A DNA stretch of 64,000 nt, taken from the NCBI GenBank assembly GCA_947452555.1, contig CANGDH010000004.1:117553-181552 (forward strand). Direction: 5' to 3'. The notes beneath the pieces are model-generated. The model ran no database searches. It saw only the letters and a program-made list of their open reading frames with translations, and was not told the origin of the DNA. Below are positions 33,711 to 43,028 of this stretch, one piece after another (positions within the stretch are counted from its first letter, which is position 1; each line of letters begins with the position of its first letter). The DNA comes from Bacteroidota bacterium. GTDB lineage: Bacteria > Bacteroidota > Bacteroidia > Chitinophagales > Chitinophagaceae. Both the position numbers and the translations under genes were made by a program.

Positions 33711-34787
33711 TTATTTTAAGCACATAGGGAGTTTACTATCAAATTCCAGTTCTCCATTAGTATTTAGTTGATTCAGCCAAGCATGTCCCATATTAGATCT
33801 TGCTTGTCTATAGACTTCGTCTTTATAATATAATTTGAAATGATTGGACAATGCCAATTTTGGTGAAAAATTAAAATACTCACCCGCTTTTAACCAAGAG
33901 TCTGGTAATTCATTATTGGTGTTTAAAAGCAAAGGTATATGGAATTGGACTGCTTCTTGCATTAAAAAACTGCTATCAAAATGAGCCCCACTCCATAAAG
34001 CAGCATAGGTTGCAGCTATCCATTCTCTTTTAAGGTTTGGTTTAGCTAAAATAAAAATAGCGTCTTTGAATTTATATCCCTTAAGTAATAATTTCGCTTT
34101 AGCACAAATAGCTTCATTTTCAAAAATAAAAACCAAGGACATGGAAGTTTTTTGCCATTTTTTAAAAATTGAAAATTCTTTCAGTGTAGTAACCATTTCT
34201 ATTAAAGGCATAAATGCTAGAAAATAATTATTACCTCCTGCTATTTCCGCTTTACTTGCGGCCAAATGTTGCCATTCAAAAACTGGCAATGCCGCTGTTG
34301 GAAGATATCCAGACAATGCTTTAAAAGCAAATTTTGGATACGCCAATTTAATAGTATTGAGTATCCATTCATTTAAACAAATGGTATGGGTTGATTTTTT
34401 AATATAGGAACCCAATTTTCGATTCTGTAACCAATTTTGTAGTAAGGACTTATTATTAATGGAAGAAGGATGCCATAAAGGAATAAAGTAATGAGGAAAT
34501 CTTTCACTGCCCTTTAAATCTGCACCAAAATGAACAATAATAACATTGGTTAATGACCCCATTAATCGCTGGGCCTCATAATTAGTTATTATTTCAACAC
34601 TATTATATTCATTATAAGTAGAGTGAGTATTAAAAAGATTAGTATAATTTGTAGGAATGGAATCTCCAACAATGTAAAAATGTGCCTGATCCATGGATAT
34701 GCCAGCTTGCACTAAATCCAATGCTTTTTGATAAATCAAAGAAGTATCATTTGCAAAATAGCTGTTTGTTAATATAAATAGACGCAT
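33711..34787 (-). CDS. Glycosyltransferase-like protein of unknown specificity
   Basis: With the ATG at 34787 this is a 358-residue soluble protein. I do not recognise it with certainty. Its layout, two Rossmann-like halves with a hinge near residue 190 and the C-terminal AALWSGAHFDSSFLMQEAVQFHIPLLLNT, is that of the GT-B glycosyltransferase C-terminal domain (sugar-nucleotide site ending in an acidic residue plus a glycine/hydrophobic strand). The usual EG-x7-E motif is not intact. The 34793 frame start is a TTG and less likely. Confidence 0.55.
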   Translation of the reverse strand: MRLFILTNSYFANDTSLIYQKALDLVQAGISMDQAHFYIVGDSIPTNYTNLFNTHSTYNEYNSVEIITNYEAQRLMGSLTNVIIVHFGADLKGSERFPHYFIPLWHPSSINNKSLLQNWLQNRKLGSYIKKSTHTICLNEWILNTIKLAYPKFAFKALSGYLPTAALPVFEWQHLAASKAEIAGGNNYFLAFMPLIEMVTTLKEFSIFKKWQKTSMSLVFIFENEAICAKAKLLLKGYKFKDAIFILAKPNLKREWIAATYAALWSGAHFDSSFLMQEAVQFHIPLLLNTNNELPDSWLKAGEYFNFSPKLALSNHFKLYYKDEVYRQARSNMGHAWLNQLNTNGELEFDSKLPMCLK

Positions 34788-34790
34788 CAG

Positions 34791-34798
34791 CAAATTTA
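34791..34798 (-). promoter_or_regulatory. Candidate -7 element directly before the glycosyltransferase-like gene
   Basis: The minus strand reads TAAATTTG, an exact TAnnTTTG match, only three bases before the ATG at 34787. If functional, the transcript would be leaderless or nearly so. Confidence 0.33.
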
Positions 34799-34860
34799 CA
34801 GCATACTTAACAATTTATCCACCAATCATTTGTAAAGCTTAGTTCCTATTAATAGTACCC

Positions 34861-34868
34861 TAACTTTG
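34861..34868 (+). promoter_or_regulatory. Candidate -7 element directly before the merR gene
   Basis: TAACTTTG matches TAnnTTTG exactly and ends 4 bases before the merR ATG at 34873. A TTTG at 34829-34832 lies upstream, but the spacing (28) is long for this promoter class. Confidence 0.37.
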
Positions 34869-34872
34869 TGAA

Positions 34873-35487
34873 ATGGCGAAGCACTTGCACCAACTAGATT
34901 TATTCGGGAATGAACTACCACAGGAGGTACATATTTCCGCGCCCAATAAATCCAAAGCAAATAAAAAAATTGCTGTGGAAAGATCAAAACAGCCATTGGC
35001 ATTAGTTCAAGTGCAGCAGAACGAGCTTAGGGAAGAAGACCCGCTTCCTGCTGTATCAAGAACACCTATGAACTTTAGTACTACAATTGCCAAGCAAAAA
35101 AGAGGCAGAAAGTCTTTTGCTTCCATGGATGGCGATATGGATAAATTACAAGTTCCCAGTACAGAAATATTAGCTAAAAAATTATACTATCCAATTGGAG
35201 AAGTAGCAACTTGGTTTAATGTAAATACTTCACTTATTAGATATTGGGAAAAAGAATTTAAACAATTACAACCAAGAAAAACTAGAAAAGGAGATCGCCT
35301 ATTTAGGTCTCAGGATATCGCATTTTTGAAGCAGATATATTTTTTATTACGTGAGAAAAAATATTCTATAGACGGTGCAAAAACTTATTTAAAAAATAAT
35401 AAAGAGAAAGCCGAAAAAGATATGGCCTTATTGAATAGCTTAAAGAATATAAAAAACTTCTTAAGCAATTTAAAGGAAAGCTTATAA
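34873..35487 (+). CDS. MerR family transcriptional regulator
   Basis: A 204-residue cytoplasmic protein. Residues 1-100 are polar, basic and apparently disordered. A MerR-type winged HTH follows (about 108-175): YPIGEVATWFNVNTSLIRYW, then RKTRKGDRLFRSQDIAFLKQIY. The C-terminal segment is a short Lys-rich coiled coil. No effector domain or metal-binding Cys is present. This N-terminal extension is common in Bacteroidota MerR proteins. Target genes are unknown. Confidence 0.88.
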   Translation: MAKHLHQLDLFGNELPQEVHISAPNKSKANKKIAVERSKQPLALVQVQQNELREEDPLPAVSRTPMNFSTTIAKQKRGRKSFASMDGDMDKLQVPSTEILAKKLYYPIGEVATWFNVNTSLIRYWEKEFKQLQPRKTRKGDRLFRSQDIAFLKQIYFLLREKKYSIDGAKTYLKNNKEKAEKDMALLNSLKNIKNFLSNLKESL

Positions 35488-35491
35488 ATCA

Positions 35492-36553
35492 CTAAACAGT
35501 CTCTGCAAATTTTATTTGTGCTGTATTCGCAAATTGAATTGCTGCTAAATTAATATTTTCTCTAAGCATTTGAAACTGAAAAAGTTCAAGGTTCATATCA
35601 ACAAATATTTCCGCATGAATTATATGTGCTAATTTTCCAGAATCAGCTAAAAACACAACGGAACTTGCTACACCTTGTTGTTGTGAAATATGTATTCTTA
35701 AAAATTGAGTCAAATTGGCAATAGCATCTGCTGTTGTATTTACATTTAGCTGTAAGTCCATGTCAATTTTACGCTCCGATCTCATACTTATATTGTCAAC
35801 AATATTATCCACCATTTGTTTGTTAGGGACAGAGATATATGTTTTCTCTTGTGTACGAATACGAGTACTACGAAGTCCTATTTTTTCAATAGTGCCGGTA
35901 AAACTATTTACTTTAACTAAATCTCCTATTGAAAATGGCTTGTCAAAAAAGATAATAAAAGATGCGATAATATTTTCAAGACTTTCTCGCATAGACAATG
36001 CTATAGCTGCTCCTACGATGCTTAAGCTGGTAACTAAATTACCGATATTTTCATTGAAAACATAATGAAGAATTAGTAGTACCCCAATAATGTATAAAAT
36101 TACTTTAAAAAAATCTCTAAAAAATAAGACCAATTGATCGTCGCTTTGGTCTTTAGTTAATTTTGATTTCTCTTCTAAAATAATTGCAATAAATTCTAGT
36201 GTACGTAGACAAACTCTAATAAATAAAATAATAAAAATTAGTTTTACTACAGACTCAATACCTTGTTGTAAGGTTAATTTAAATAAATGCACATTCCATG
36301 CAGCCGGGAATTGCAATTCGTATAAAGCTATAATAGCTACTAAAAAAATCAAGAACCATTCTATTGGAACAACTAGTCTATGAACATGAATTTTTCTAAG
36401 CTCTGAGTGATTTTTTTTGTCAATCCAAGTATAAATCAAACTTGCAAAAAAACGAGAGATTAGTCTTTTTATAATAAGTGTCCCTAATATAATTCCTAGT
36501 ATAATTAAATAACTCCTAATAGAATTACTTAATATTTGTTGGTCTACATTCAT
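35492..36553 (-). CDS. Mechanosensitive ion channel family protein (MscS type)
   Basis: A 353-residue membrane protein with about four N-terminal helices to residue 180. The pore-lining helix and beta domain follow: LGIVGAAIALSMRESLENIIASF-type region, then DKPFSIGDLVKVNSFTGTIEKIGLRSTRIR with the MscS consensus and the VPNKQMVDNIVDN strand. The C-terminal cytosolic vestibule is normal in length. It probably opens under membrane tension. It is the last gene of the rsfS-ftsH-LUD-lpxH-mscS run. Confidence 0.92.
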   Translation of the reverse strand: MNVDQQILSNSIRSYLIILGIILGTLIIKRLISRFFASLIYTWIDKKNHSELRKIHVHRLVVPIEWFLIFLVAIIALYELQFPAAWNVHLFKLTLQQGIESVVKLIFIILFIRVCLRTLEFIAIILEEKSKLTKDQSDDQLVLFFRDFFKVILYIIGVLLILHYVFNENIGNLVTSLSIVGAAIALSMRESLENIIASFIIFFDKPFSIGDLVKVNSFTGTIEKIGLRSTRIRTQEKTYISVPNKQMVDNIVDNISMRSERKIDMDLQLNVNTTADAIANLTQFLRIHISQQQGVASSVVFLADSGKLAHIIHAEIFVDMNLELFQFQMLRENINLAAIQFANTAQIKFAETV

Positions 36554-36577
36554 GTTGATTTAATTTTTAGAAAAGAA

Positions 36578-37336
36578 TTAATCTTCCCATTTTTCCAGTC
36601 GCATGGCCTGTCCATCAAATACGCCATAAGTGTTTAATCGAATCCAGTCCCCTAGATTAATATATCTTGTCTTATCATTAATTTTAAAATCAATTGCATA
36701 ATGTCGGTGACCGAAAATAAAATAGTCAACGTCTAATTCTTTTGCTTTTTGCTTTGTATAAACAATTAGCCACTCCTTGTCTTCCCCTAAAAATATCTCG
36801 TCTGAGCTTCCTGTTTTAAGTCTGCTTTGTCCGCTAAAATAATTGGCTACTTGAATTCCAATATCAGGATGAATCCAACGGAAAAGCCATTGACAAATGG
36901 GATTCGTAAAAATCTTCTTCAAAAATTTATAGCCTTGGTCTCCAGGACCTAAGCCGTCCCCATGTCCAATTAAAAAACGTTTAGCTGCAAATTGAAACTC
37001 ATATGGCTCAAAGTAGACTTTTGCATTTAACTCTTTTTCAAAATAATCCTGCATCCACAAATCATGGTTCCCAGTGAAAATATGAATAGGAATGCCTGCA
37101 TCACTCATTTGAGCCAAACATCCTAAAATTCGAACAAACCCCTTTGGAACTACTGTTTTATATTCGAACCAGAAGTCGAAAATATCTCCAACTACAAAAA
37201 TGGCTCCTGCATCTTGTTTAGCATGATTTAAAAAACGAACCAAACGGTCTTCTCGCTTTCTGCTTTCTACCTCATTGGGTGCTCCCAAATGAAAATCAGA
37301 TAAAAAATATACTTTTTTGCCAGAAGCTAAGTCCAT
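36578..37336 (-). CDS. lpxH: UDP-2,3-diacylglucosamine diphosphatase family metallophosphatase
   Basis: A 252-residue calcineurin-like phosphatase with a complete two-metal site: SDFHLG, GDIFDFWFE, GNHD, GHGDG and FGHRHY. These are the LpxH motifs. LpxH hydrolyses UDP-diacylglucosamine to lipid X in lipid A synthesis at the inner-membrane face. The Bacteroidota form is close to but distinct from the E. coli enzyme, so the symbol is by family. Neighbours lie 24-25 bp away on both sides. Confidence 0.85.
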   Translation of the reverse strand: MDLASGKKVYFLSDFHLGAPNEVESRKREDRLVRFLNHAKQDAGAIFVVGDIFDFWFEYKTVVPKGFVRILGCLAQMSDAGIPIHIFTGNHDLWMQDYFEKELNAKVYFEPYEFQFAAKRFLIGHGDGLGPGDQGYKFLKKIFTNPICQWLFRWIHPDIGIQVANYFSGQSRLKTGSSDEIFLGEDKEWLIVYTKQKAKELDVDYFIFGHRHYAIDFKINDKTRYINLGDWIRLNTYGVFDGQAMRLEKWED

Positions 37337-37361
37337 GAAATAGATGGTTTTTATAAAGGTA

Positions 37362-38003
37362 CTAATCCGTTTGTTTATCCACTAAAAAACAATACACTTC
37401 TTTAGGGCCATGAATACCCACTACTAATGTCTTTTCAATATCAGCTGTACGACTTGGTCCAGTAGCAAAACTTATCATGCTAGGAATACTGTCCGCTTCT
37501 TTTTTAAATTGGTTTAAGCTATCTCCAATGTCAAAAACTAATTGATTGGTGTAAGCAATACAAATATGGATTGGCGCATACACACTTACAGTTCGTCCAC
37601 TTAATTGCTGACTGCTTAAAACAATAGTGCCTGTTCTTGCGATCAAATGTTCACAAAGAGTAATTGCTGCGTCACAGCCTGCTAAATCGTCTGTAGTTAC
37701 AGGATCAAATTGATATTCCTTCATATCATCCAACCAACCTGATTCACGGGAATAAATTTTTGTCCAATTATGTGCACGTATTAATTGACTAAGTTGCTTT
37801 ACTAATTCAGCTTCATCTGCACAGTAAACAAATTTACCAAGTAGTTCGGTAAATTTTTCTGCAAAACTAATTGTCAACTCTTCTTCAGTAGGAAAAAAAA
37901 TAGGAGTATCTGATACTTGTTCAGGAAAAGGAACAGGCACTGGTGACTTTAGTGCCTGTTTTATCTTTTGTAATATTTTGCTTCTAGCTCCTTGTGATTC
38001 CAT
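37362..38003 (-). CDS. LUD domain-containing protein (LutC-like)
   Basis: A 213-residue cytoplasmic LUD-domain protein: a variable N-terminus (1-80), then SRESGWLDDMK, the core CDAAITLCEHLIARTGTIVLSS, and the C-terminal FATGPSRTADIEKTLVVGIHGP signature. LUD proteins include LutC of lactate utilisation, but the standalone copy next to ftsH is common in Bacteroidota and its role is uncertain. LutA and LutB are absent. A strong hairpin lies within its 5' coding end (37932-37960). Confidence 0.9.
   Translation of the reverse strand: MESQGARSKILQKIKQALKSPVPVPFPEQVSDTPIFFPTEEELTISFAEKFTELLGKFVYCADEAELVKQLSQLIRAHNWTKIYSRESGWLDDMKEYQFDPVTTDDLAGCDAAITLCEHLIARTGTIVLSSQQLSGRTVSVYAPIHICIAYTNQLVFDIGDSLNQFKKEADSIPSMISFATGPSRTADIEKTLVVGIHGPKEVYCFLVDKQTD
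37932..37960. repeat. Perfect 10-bp hairpin inside the LUD gene
   Basis: AACAGGCACT (37932-37941) pairs perfectly with AGTGCCTGTT (37951-37960), loop nine bases. It lies about 45-75 bases into the LUD coding sequence and encodes a Pro/Val/Ser-rich patch. It could slow ribosomes or be coincidental. Confidence 0.35.
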
Positions 38004-38020
38004 TGCTATAAATTCAATGA

Positions 38021-40198
38021 TTAATCATTGGTTTGAATAAAATCTGTATTGTCTTCGCCCTTAGCTTTAATAGAAGGTGTTACTTCCACAGTGCTATCCG
38101 CTACACTAGTAACATCCAATTTATCTTCTACCATATCTACAACAGTTGTTTCAGAAGGGGCGAATTGATCACCACTATCTTCCGCAATAGTACTTGCTTC
38201 TTTAGGTTTTTCTGCTTCGGCAGTTTTATCCTCAACGTCAAAAGTCACCACTTTTTCTTCTTCGAAAGGACGATTACCGATCAATTCTTCCACGTCAGAC
38301 TTGTGTAAAACTTCTCTTGTCAATAAAGCTTGTGCTAATTTTTCTACTTCTTCCTTTTTCTCTTTTAACAGACCTAAGGTTCTTTGATAAGCAGCTTCAA
38401 TCATTTTACGAACCTCTTCATCAATAATTTTTCCTGTCTCTTCGCTAAAAGGCTTTTGGAAGGTATTTTCTTGAGATGGATCATAAAAACTTACGTTTCC
38501 AATTTTATCATTCATACCATAAGTGGTTACCATAGAGTAAGCCATTTTAGTAATTTGTTGTAAGTCATTAGAAGCGCCTGTAGATATTTTGCCAAAGAAT
38601 ATTTGTTCTGCTGCACGACCACCTAATGTCATACACATTTGGTCTGTTAATTGCTCAATAGTATATAAGTATTGTTCTTTGGGAGTGTATTGCGCATATC
38701 CTAAAGCTGCAGTACCTCTTGGTACAATGGTCACTTTTAATAATGGATAAGCGTGTTCTAAGAACCATCCACAAATAGCATGACCTGCTTCGTGATAGGC
38801 AATTACTTCTTTCTCTTCTTTTGAAATAATTTTATTCTTTTTCTCTAAGCCACCAATGACTCTATCAATAGCGTCTTGGAAATCTTTCATTTCAACACCA
38901 GTTTTTCCTTTACGTGCAGCTATCAATGCAGCTTCGTTACAAACATTTGCAATGTCTGCACCAGCAAAACCTGGAGTTTGTTCTGCTAATTTATGAACGT
39001 CCAAGTTTTCAGAAACCTTAATAGGTCCTAAATGCACTTTGAAAATTTCTTCACGGCCTTTTACATCAGGACGATCAATTGAAATTTGACGATCAAAACG
39101 ACCTGGTCTTAATAATGCACTATCTAATACGTCTGGACGGTTTGTCGCAGCTAAAATAATAATTCCGGTATCACCACCAAAGCCATCCATTTCTACTAAT
39201 AATTGGTTCAAAGTATTCTCACGTTCGTCATTACTCATCATAGCATTTTTGCCACGAGCACGACCAATTGCATCAATCTCATCAATAAATATAATACAAG
39301 GTGCTTTTTCACGCGCTTGCTTGAACAAATCACGCACACGGCTAGCTCCAACTCCTACAAACATCTCCACAAAATCAGAACCACTTAAGCTAAAGAAAGG
39401 CACTTGTGCTTCTCCCGCCATTGCTTTTGCTAATAATGTTTTACCTGTACCTGGAGGACCTATTAATAAAGCACCTTTAGGAATTTTACCTCCTAGGGCG
39501 GTATACTTTTTTGGATGTTTTAAGAAGTCAACAATTTCCATGACCTCTTCTTTCGCTTCTTCTAAACCCGCAACGTCAGCAAAAGTGATATTTACTTTTG
39601 TGCCCCCTTTTTCGAATAAGGTTGCCTTAGATTTACCCACATTAAAAATACCACCTGGACCTCCGCTACCCCCAGCGCCTCCGCCCATCTTACGCATTAA
39701 TAAAACCCAAACTACCACAATCAATACCAAAGAAAATATGGTATTAGCAATAGGTCCAAACCAATCGCTTTCAGAGTCAGTAGAACTATCTGGCATTTCC
39801 GTAATTGCGTTCTTAGTATAAATATCATCCACTTCTCTATTAAAAGAAGTCCAGTCGTCAATCTTATATTCAAACAAAGCATTGCCTTTTACTTTTTCCT
39901 TTGACAATTTTTGCTTGAATTTTTTAACGTAAAATTCTTTTTGAATACTGTCGGGCTTAATGTAAAAATGCACCACTTTCTTATTCTCAATTTTTACAAA
40001 CTTCTCTATATCGCCACTTGTCATTAGTTTCACAAATTCATTGTGAGACAAGGTAGCAACATCTGGAGCTACTTGAAAGAAACGAGCAGACAACAACGAA
40101 AGGGCTATTAAACCATAAATCCAATAAATATTGAACTTAGGTAATTTTGGTCCCTCGCCTAATGGGCCTTTTTTCTTTGAATTTTTCTCTGGTATCAT
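38021..40198 (-). CDS. ftsH: ATP-dependent zinc metalloprotease FtsH
   Basis: A 725-residue inner-membrane AAA+ protease. Two membrane helices (about 23-42 and 150-168) flank the periplasmic domain. The AAA module has Walker A GPPGTGKT (247-254), Walker [10 protein letters not shown] (301-309) and the second-region-of-homology [10 protein letters not shown]. The zinc site is HEAGH (469-473). The acidic, Thr/Val-rich tail (about 645-725) is longer than in E. coli. It degrades misfolded membrane proteins and some cytosolic regulators. rsfS precedes it and LUD follows by 17 bp. Confidence 0.97.
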   Translation of the reverse strand: MIPEKNSKKKGPLGEGPKLPKFNIYWIYGLIALSLLSARFFQVAPDVATLSHNEFVKLMTSGDIEKFVKIENKKVVHFYIKPDSIQKEFYVKKFKQKLSKEKVKGNALFEYKIDDWTSFNREVDDIYTKNAITEMPDSSTDSESDWFGPIANTIFSLVLIVVVWVLLMRKMGGGAGGSGGPGGIFNVGKSKATLFEKGGTKVNITFADVAGLEEAKEEVMEIVDFLKHPKKYTALGGKIPKGALLIGPPGTGKTLLAKAMAGEAQVPFFSLSGSDFVEMFVGVGASRVRDLFKQAREKAPCIIFIDEIDAIGRARGKNAMMSNDERENTLNQLLVEMDGFGGDTGIIILAATNRPDVLDSALLRPGRFDRQISIDRPDVKGREEIFKVHLGPIKVSENLDVHKLAEQTPGFAGADIANVCNEAALIAARKGKTGVEMKDFQDAIDRVIGGLEKKNKIISKEEKEVIAYHEAGHAICGWFLEHAYPLLKVTIVPRGTAALGYAQYTPKEQYLYTIEQLTDQMCMTLGGRAAEQIFFGKISTGASNDLQQITKMAYSMVTTYGMNDKIGNVSFYDPSQENTFQKPFSEETGKIIDEEVRKMIEAAYQRTLGLLKEKKEEVEKLAQALLTREVLHKSDVEELIGNRPFEEEKVVTFDVEDKTAEAEKPKEASTIAEDSGDQFAPSETTVVDMVEDKLDVTSVADSTVEVTPSIKAKGEDNTDFIQTND

Positions 40199-40242
40199 TT
40201 TATAAATGCTATTATTCCTTTTTTAAGGAAGCTATTGTTTAA

Positions 40243-40644
40243 TTATAAATCGTGATTTTTTATATCAGCGTCGCTCCACATTTCCTCTAACTTATAAAAA
40301 GTTCTAGATTCAGGGTGCATAACGTGAACAACTACATTGATGTAGTCAATTAATAACCATTGTGATGCTGTTTTACCTTCACTTTTATAAGGCAATTCAT
40401 CACATTGTGATTTCACTTCAAAGTCTATATTGTCAGCTATAGCTTTTAATTGTGTAGTATTGTTTGCTTCACAAATCACGAAAAAGTCAGCAGACGCTTC
40501 GTGTAATTTTCGTAAGTCTAAGCTAACAATGTTTTCGCCTTTTTTATCTTGAATGGCCTTGATAATAGTTTTGAAAATTTTAGCACTGCGTGTAATTTGC
40601 GTCGGAGATTTTTTACGATCTTTTAAAGCGGAAAGAGGTTCCAA
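40243..40644 (-). CDS. rsfS: Ribosomal silencing factor RsfS (TTG start)
   Basis: A 133-residue protein with the RsfS/Iojap core: KTIIKAIQDKKGENIVSLDLRKL, SADFFVICEANNTTQLKAIAD, SQWLLIDYINVVVHVMHPESR and FYKLEEMWSDA. It binds L14 and blocks subunit joining in starvation. No in-frame ATG exists between the upstream stop and the core, so the TTG at 40644 is the start by elimination. It is the first gene of the ftsH operon and divergent from birA. Confidence 0.92.
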   Translation of the reverse strand: MEPLSALKDRKKSPTQITRSAKIFKTIIKAIQDKKGENIVSLDLRKLHEASADFFVICEANNTTQLKAIADNIDFEVKSQCDELPYKSEGKTASQWLLIDYINVVVHVMHPESRTFYKLEEMWSDADIKNHDL

Positions 40645-40714
40645 TAGTTCTATATATTTAGTTTGTTAATGCCTTGTTAGTCGAAAGAAATTGTAAATAC
40701 ATATCAATCTGCGC

Positions 40715-40722
40715 TAACTTTA
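40715..40722 (+). promoter_or_regulatory. Candidate promoter for birA
   Basis: TAACTTTA matches seven of eight positions of TAnnTTTG, with a TTG 21 bases upstream (40691-40693), a spacing allowed in Flavobacterium-type promoters. It would give a leader of about 10 bases before the TTG start. Confidence 0.33.
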
Positions 40723-40738
40723 CAAAAATAGCAATTCT

Positions 40739-41497
40739 TTGTTACCTGCCACACCAATTGTCATATTAGGCGAGCCGATTATTGAACTGTCTTTGGTAGA
40801 TAGTACCAATATTTATGCCATGGACCAAGTCAAACAAGGTTTGGCGTCATCTGGCAGTGGTTATTTTGCCCATTTTCAGACCCGTGGAAAGGGACAATTC
40901 ACCAAATTTTGGGAGAGCGAAGCAAGTCAAAACATACTATTGTCCTATGTTTTAGCTTTAGAAAGGGCTAATCCTACACAACAATTTGGGTTTTCTGTAG
41001 CTATTTCACTAGGATTATATGATTTTTTTAACAGTGTTGCCGGGGAAGAAACCAGCATTAAGTGGCCCAATGACCTTTATTGGCGTGACAGAAAGGCAGG
41101 GGGTATTTTAATAGAAAACCTACTTAGGGGCAGTGAATGGACCTGGTCTGTGATTGGAATTGGCATTAATATAAATCAAACTGAATTTTCAAAGGAAGTG
41201 CCGAATCCAGTTTCACTTAAACAAATTACAGGGAAAAGTTTTGAACCCCTTGAATTAATTAGCACCTTGTCCAAATTTTTGACAGCTAGATTTAAGGAAT
41301 GGGAATTAGGTGATTTAGATAAGATGCTGGCGGTGTACAATATGCATTTATATAAATTTGGGGAGAACGTAAAATTCAAAAACAAGAACATCCATTTTTC
41401 AGGAATTGTAAAGGGCGTAAATAAACAAGGGCAATTAATAATTGACCAAGGAATAGAACAAACCTATAATTTTGGCGAAATCATTTGGGAAATTTAA
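40739..41497 (+). CDS. birA: Biotin--[acetyl-CoA-carboxylase] ligase (TTG start)
   Basis: A 252-residue biotin protein ligase without a DNA-binding N-terminus, so it is a ligase only. The substrate-binding motifs are LVDSTNIYAM, HFQTRGKGQF (a GRGRxGR variant), SIKWPNDLYWRDRKAGGIL and VIGIGININQTEF. It attaches biotin to the carboxyl carrier protein. The TTG at 40739 is the only plausible start: the next ATG lies beyond the conserved DSTN motif, and an in-frame TAA precedes it. Confidence 0.92.
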   Translation: MLPATPIVILGEPIIELSLVDSTNIYAMDQVKQGLASSGSGYFAHFQTRGKGQFTKFWESEASQNILLSYVLALERANPTQQFGFSVAISLGLYDFFNSVAGEETSIKWPNDLYWRDRKAGGILIENLLRGSEWTWSVIGIGININQTEFSKEVPNPVSLKQITGKSFEPLELISTLSKFLTARFKEWELGDLDKMLAVYNMHLYKFGENVKFKNKNIHFSGIVKGVNKQGQLIIDQGIEQTYNFGEIIWEI

Positions 41498-41544
41498 AAA
41501 ATTAGCAAATTAAATTTTAGTATAAATAAAAAAGTATTTTTTTA

Positions 41545-42591
41545 ATGGACATAAAACTAACTCAACATAGCAAAGGTGGTGGATGTGGCTGTAAAATATC
41601 ACCAGCGGTACTTTCAGAGATATTAGCATCAGGAACAGTTGGTGCCAATATTCCCAAACTATTAGTAGGAAATGATAGTAGAGATGACGCAGCAGTTTAT
41701 CAAATTGACGATAAAACTGCTATGATAAGTACTACCGACTTTTTCATGCCCATAGTAGACGATCCTTTTACATTTGGACAAATTGCTTCCGCCAATGCTA
41801 TAAGTGATGTATATGCCATGGGCGGTAAACCCATTTTTGCTTTAGCCGTATTAGGATGGCCACTGGAAACTTTGCCAGCAAGTGTTGCAGCAAAAGTGAT
41901 GGAAGGTGCGCGCAAAACCTGTGCAGAAGCAGGAATCGTGATTGCGGGAGGACATAGTATTGACAGTCAGGATCCCATTTTTGGATTAGTTGTAAATGGG
42001 ATGGTAGACATAGAAAATTTAAAAAGAAACGATACTGCGAAAGAAGGCGACTTATTAATTATAACCAAGCCATTAGGGGTAGGCATTTTAGCCACTTCAC
42101 AAAAGAGAGCATTATTAAGTGAAGCTGATTTAACATTATTAGTCAAGCAATTAACCACTATTAATAAAGCGGGAGAAGCTTTAGGAAAAGTAAAAGGAGT
42201 GCATGCTATGACCGACGTGACTGGTTTTGGATTGGCAGGACATTTAACGGAAATGATGGAGGGAAGTAATTTAACTGCAATTATAAATTATAGTAAAATC
42301 CCCATTATTAGTCAAGTAAGAAATTATATAGCACTAAAAGCAATACCAGGAGCGACTGCCAGGAATTGGTCTTCCTGCAATGAAGGAATTGAAATAGGAG
42401 AAGGAGTGGATGAAAAAGAAGCGACCCTGATTTTACCAGACCCTCAAACCAATGGTGGATTATTAATTGCAGTAGACCCCGCTTCCTTATTAGAGGTTCA
42501 AGCAATTTTAAAAGCAGCTGGCATTGCACATTTAGCGCCTTTTGGTATTTGTGAAAAAGCGTCTAAAAAAAGAATCATTGTAAACAAGTAA
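41545..42591 (+). CDS. selD: Selenide, water dikinase
   Basis: A 348-residue enzyme that makes selenophosphate from selenide and ATP. The N-terminal catalytic loop GGGCGCKISP has a Cys (Cys14) at the position that can be Sec in other species, plus the essential Lys17. Other family blocks are GNDSRDDAAVYQ, AISDVYAMGGKP, AGGHSIDSQDP and TDVTGFGLAGHL. No selA, selB, tRNA-Sec or mnmH is in the window, so the use of selenophosphate, perhaps for tRNA selenouridine, is not shown here. Confidence 0.96.
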   Translation: MDIKLTQHSKGGGCGCKISPAVLSEILASGTVGANIPKLLVGNDSRDDAAVYQIDDKTAMISTTDFFMPIVDDPFTFGQIASANAISDVYAMGGKPIFALAVLGWPLETLPASVAAKVMEGARKTCAEAGIVIAGGHSIDSQDPIFGLVVNGMVDIENLKRNDTAKEGDLLIITKPLGVGILATSQKRALLSEADLTLLVKQLTTINKAGEALGKVKGVHAMTDVTGFGLAGHLTEMMEGSNLTAIINYSKIPIISQVRNYIALKAIPGATARNWSSCNEGIEIGEGVDEKEATLILPDPQTNGGLLIAVDPASLLEVQAILKAAGIAHLAPFGICEKASKKRIIVNK

Positions 42592-42691
42592 AAAAAGTAC
42601 TTCCACTTTAATTATTTCTGCAATAGGTCATTCAGTATATTTACGGAAAGACCAAATGATTTTATAGAATATATTTATCAAAAATAATAGA

Positions 42692-43027
42692 ATGAATAAA
42701 CATCAAATAAGTTTAGAAGAAGCTAAAATATTGACAAGTAGGTATAGAGAAAATTTAGATTCACTAACTACACCAGATTTTAAAGGATCGTTGCCGTTTA
42801 GTGAAACTTTTGATGCAGTAGCAATTAAAGAAATATTAAATCAACCCGATTGTGTAAGTTTTAAATCTTATTTAGGAATGAAAGAAAATAAAACAATCTG
42901 TTTAATTCATATTGGGGTGGACGCAGCTGGGAATGATATAATTAACTCCTTAAATGGAAAAGGGGAAGATATAATTATGGAACTGGGTAAACCTTGCCCA
43001 CCATTCTGTAACACCAACTTTCTATAA
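42692..43027 (+). CDS. Hypothetical small protein, paired with the next gene
   Basis: A 111-residue soluble protein I do not recognise. The N-terminal half is helical and charged, the middle has a strand-rich KTICLIHIGVDAAGNDI segment, and the C-terminus has two Cys (KPCPPFC). There is no signal peptide. The stop is separated from the next ATG by a single base, so both are translated together. It is AT-rich even for this genome. Confidence 0.65.
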   Translation: MNKHQISLEEAKILTSRYRENLDSLTTPDFKGSLPFSETFDAVAIKEILNQPDCVSFKSYLGMKENKTICLIHIGVDAAGNDIINSLNGKGEDIIMELGKPCPPFCNTNFL

Positions 43028-43028
43028 G

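Noticed and set aside
39249..39821. 190-residue plus-strand frame over ftsH
   Set aside because: It lies wholly inside a textbook FtsH reading frame on the other strand and has no recognisable motif.
40210..40235. TTCCTT/AAGGAA hairpin between ftsH and rsfS
   Set aside because: Only six weak pairs and embedded in the ftsH leader; no terminator T-run on the coding strand.
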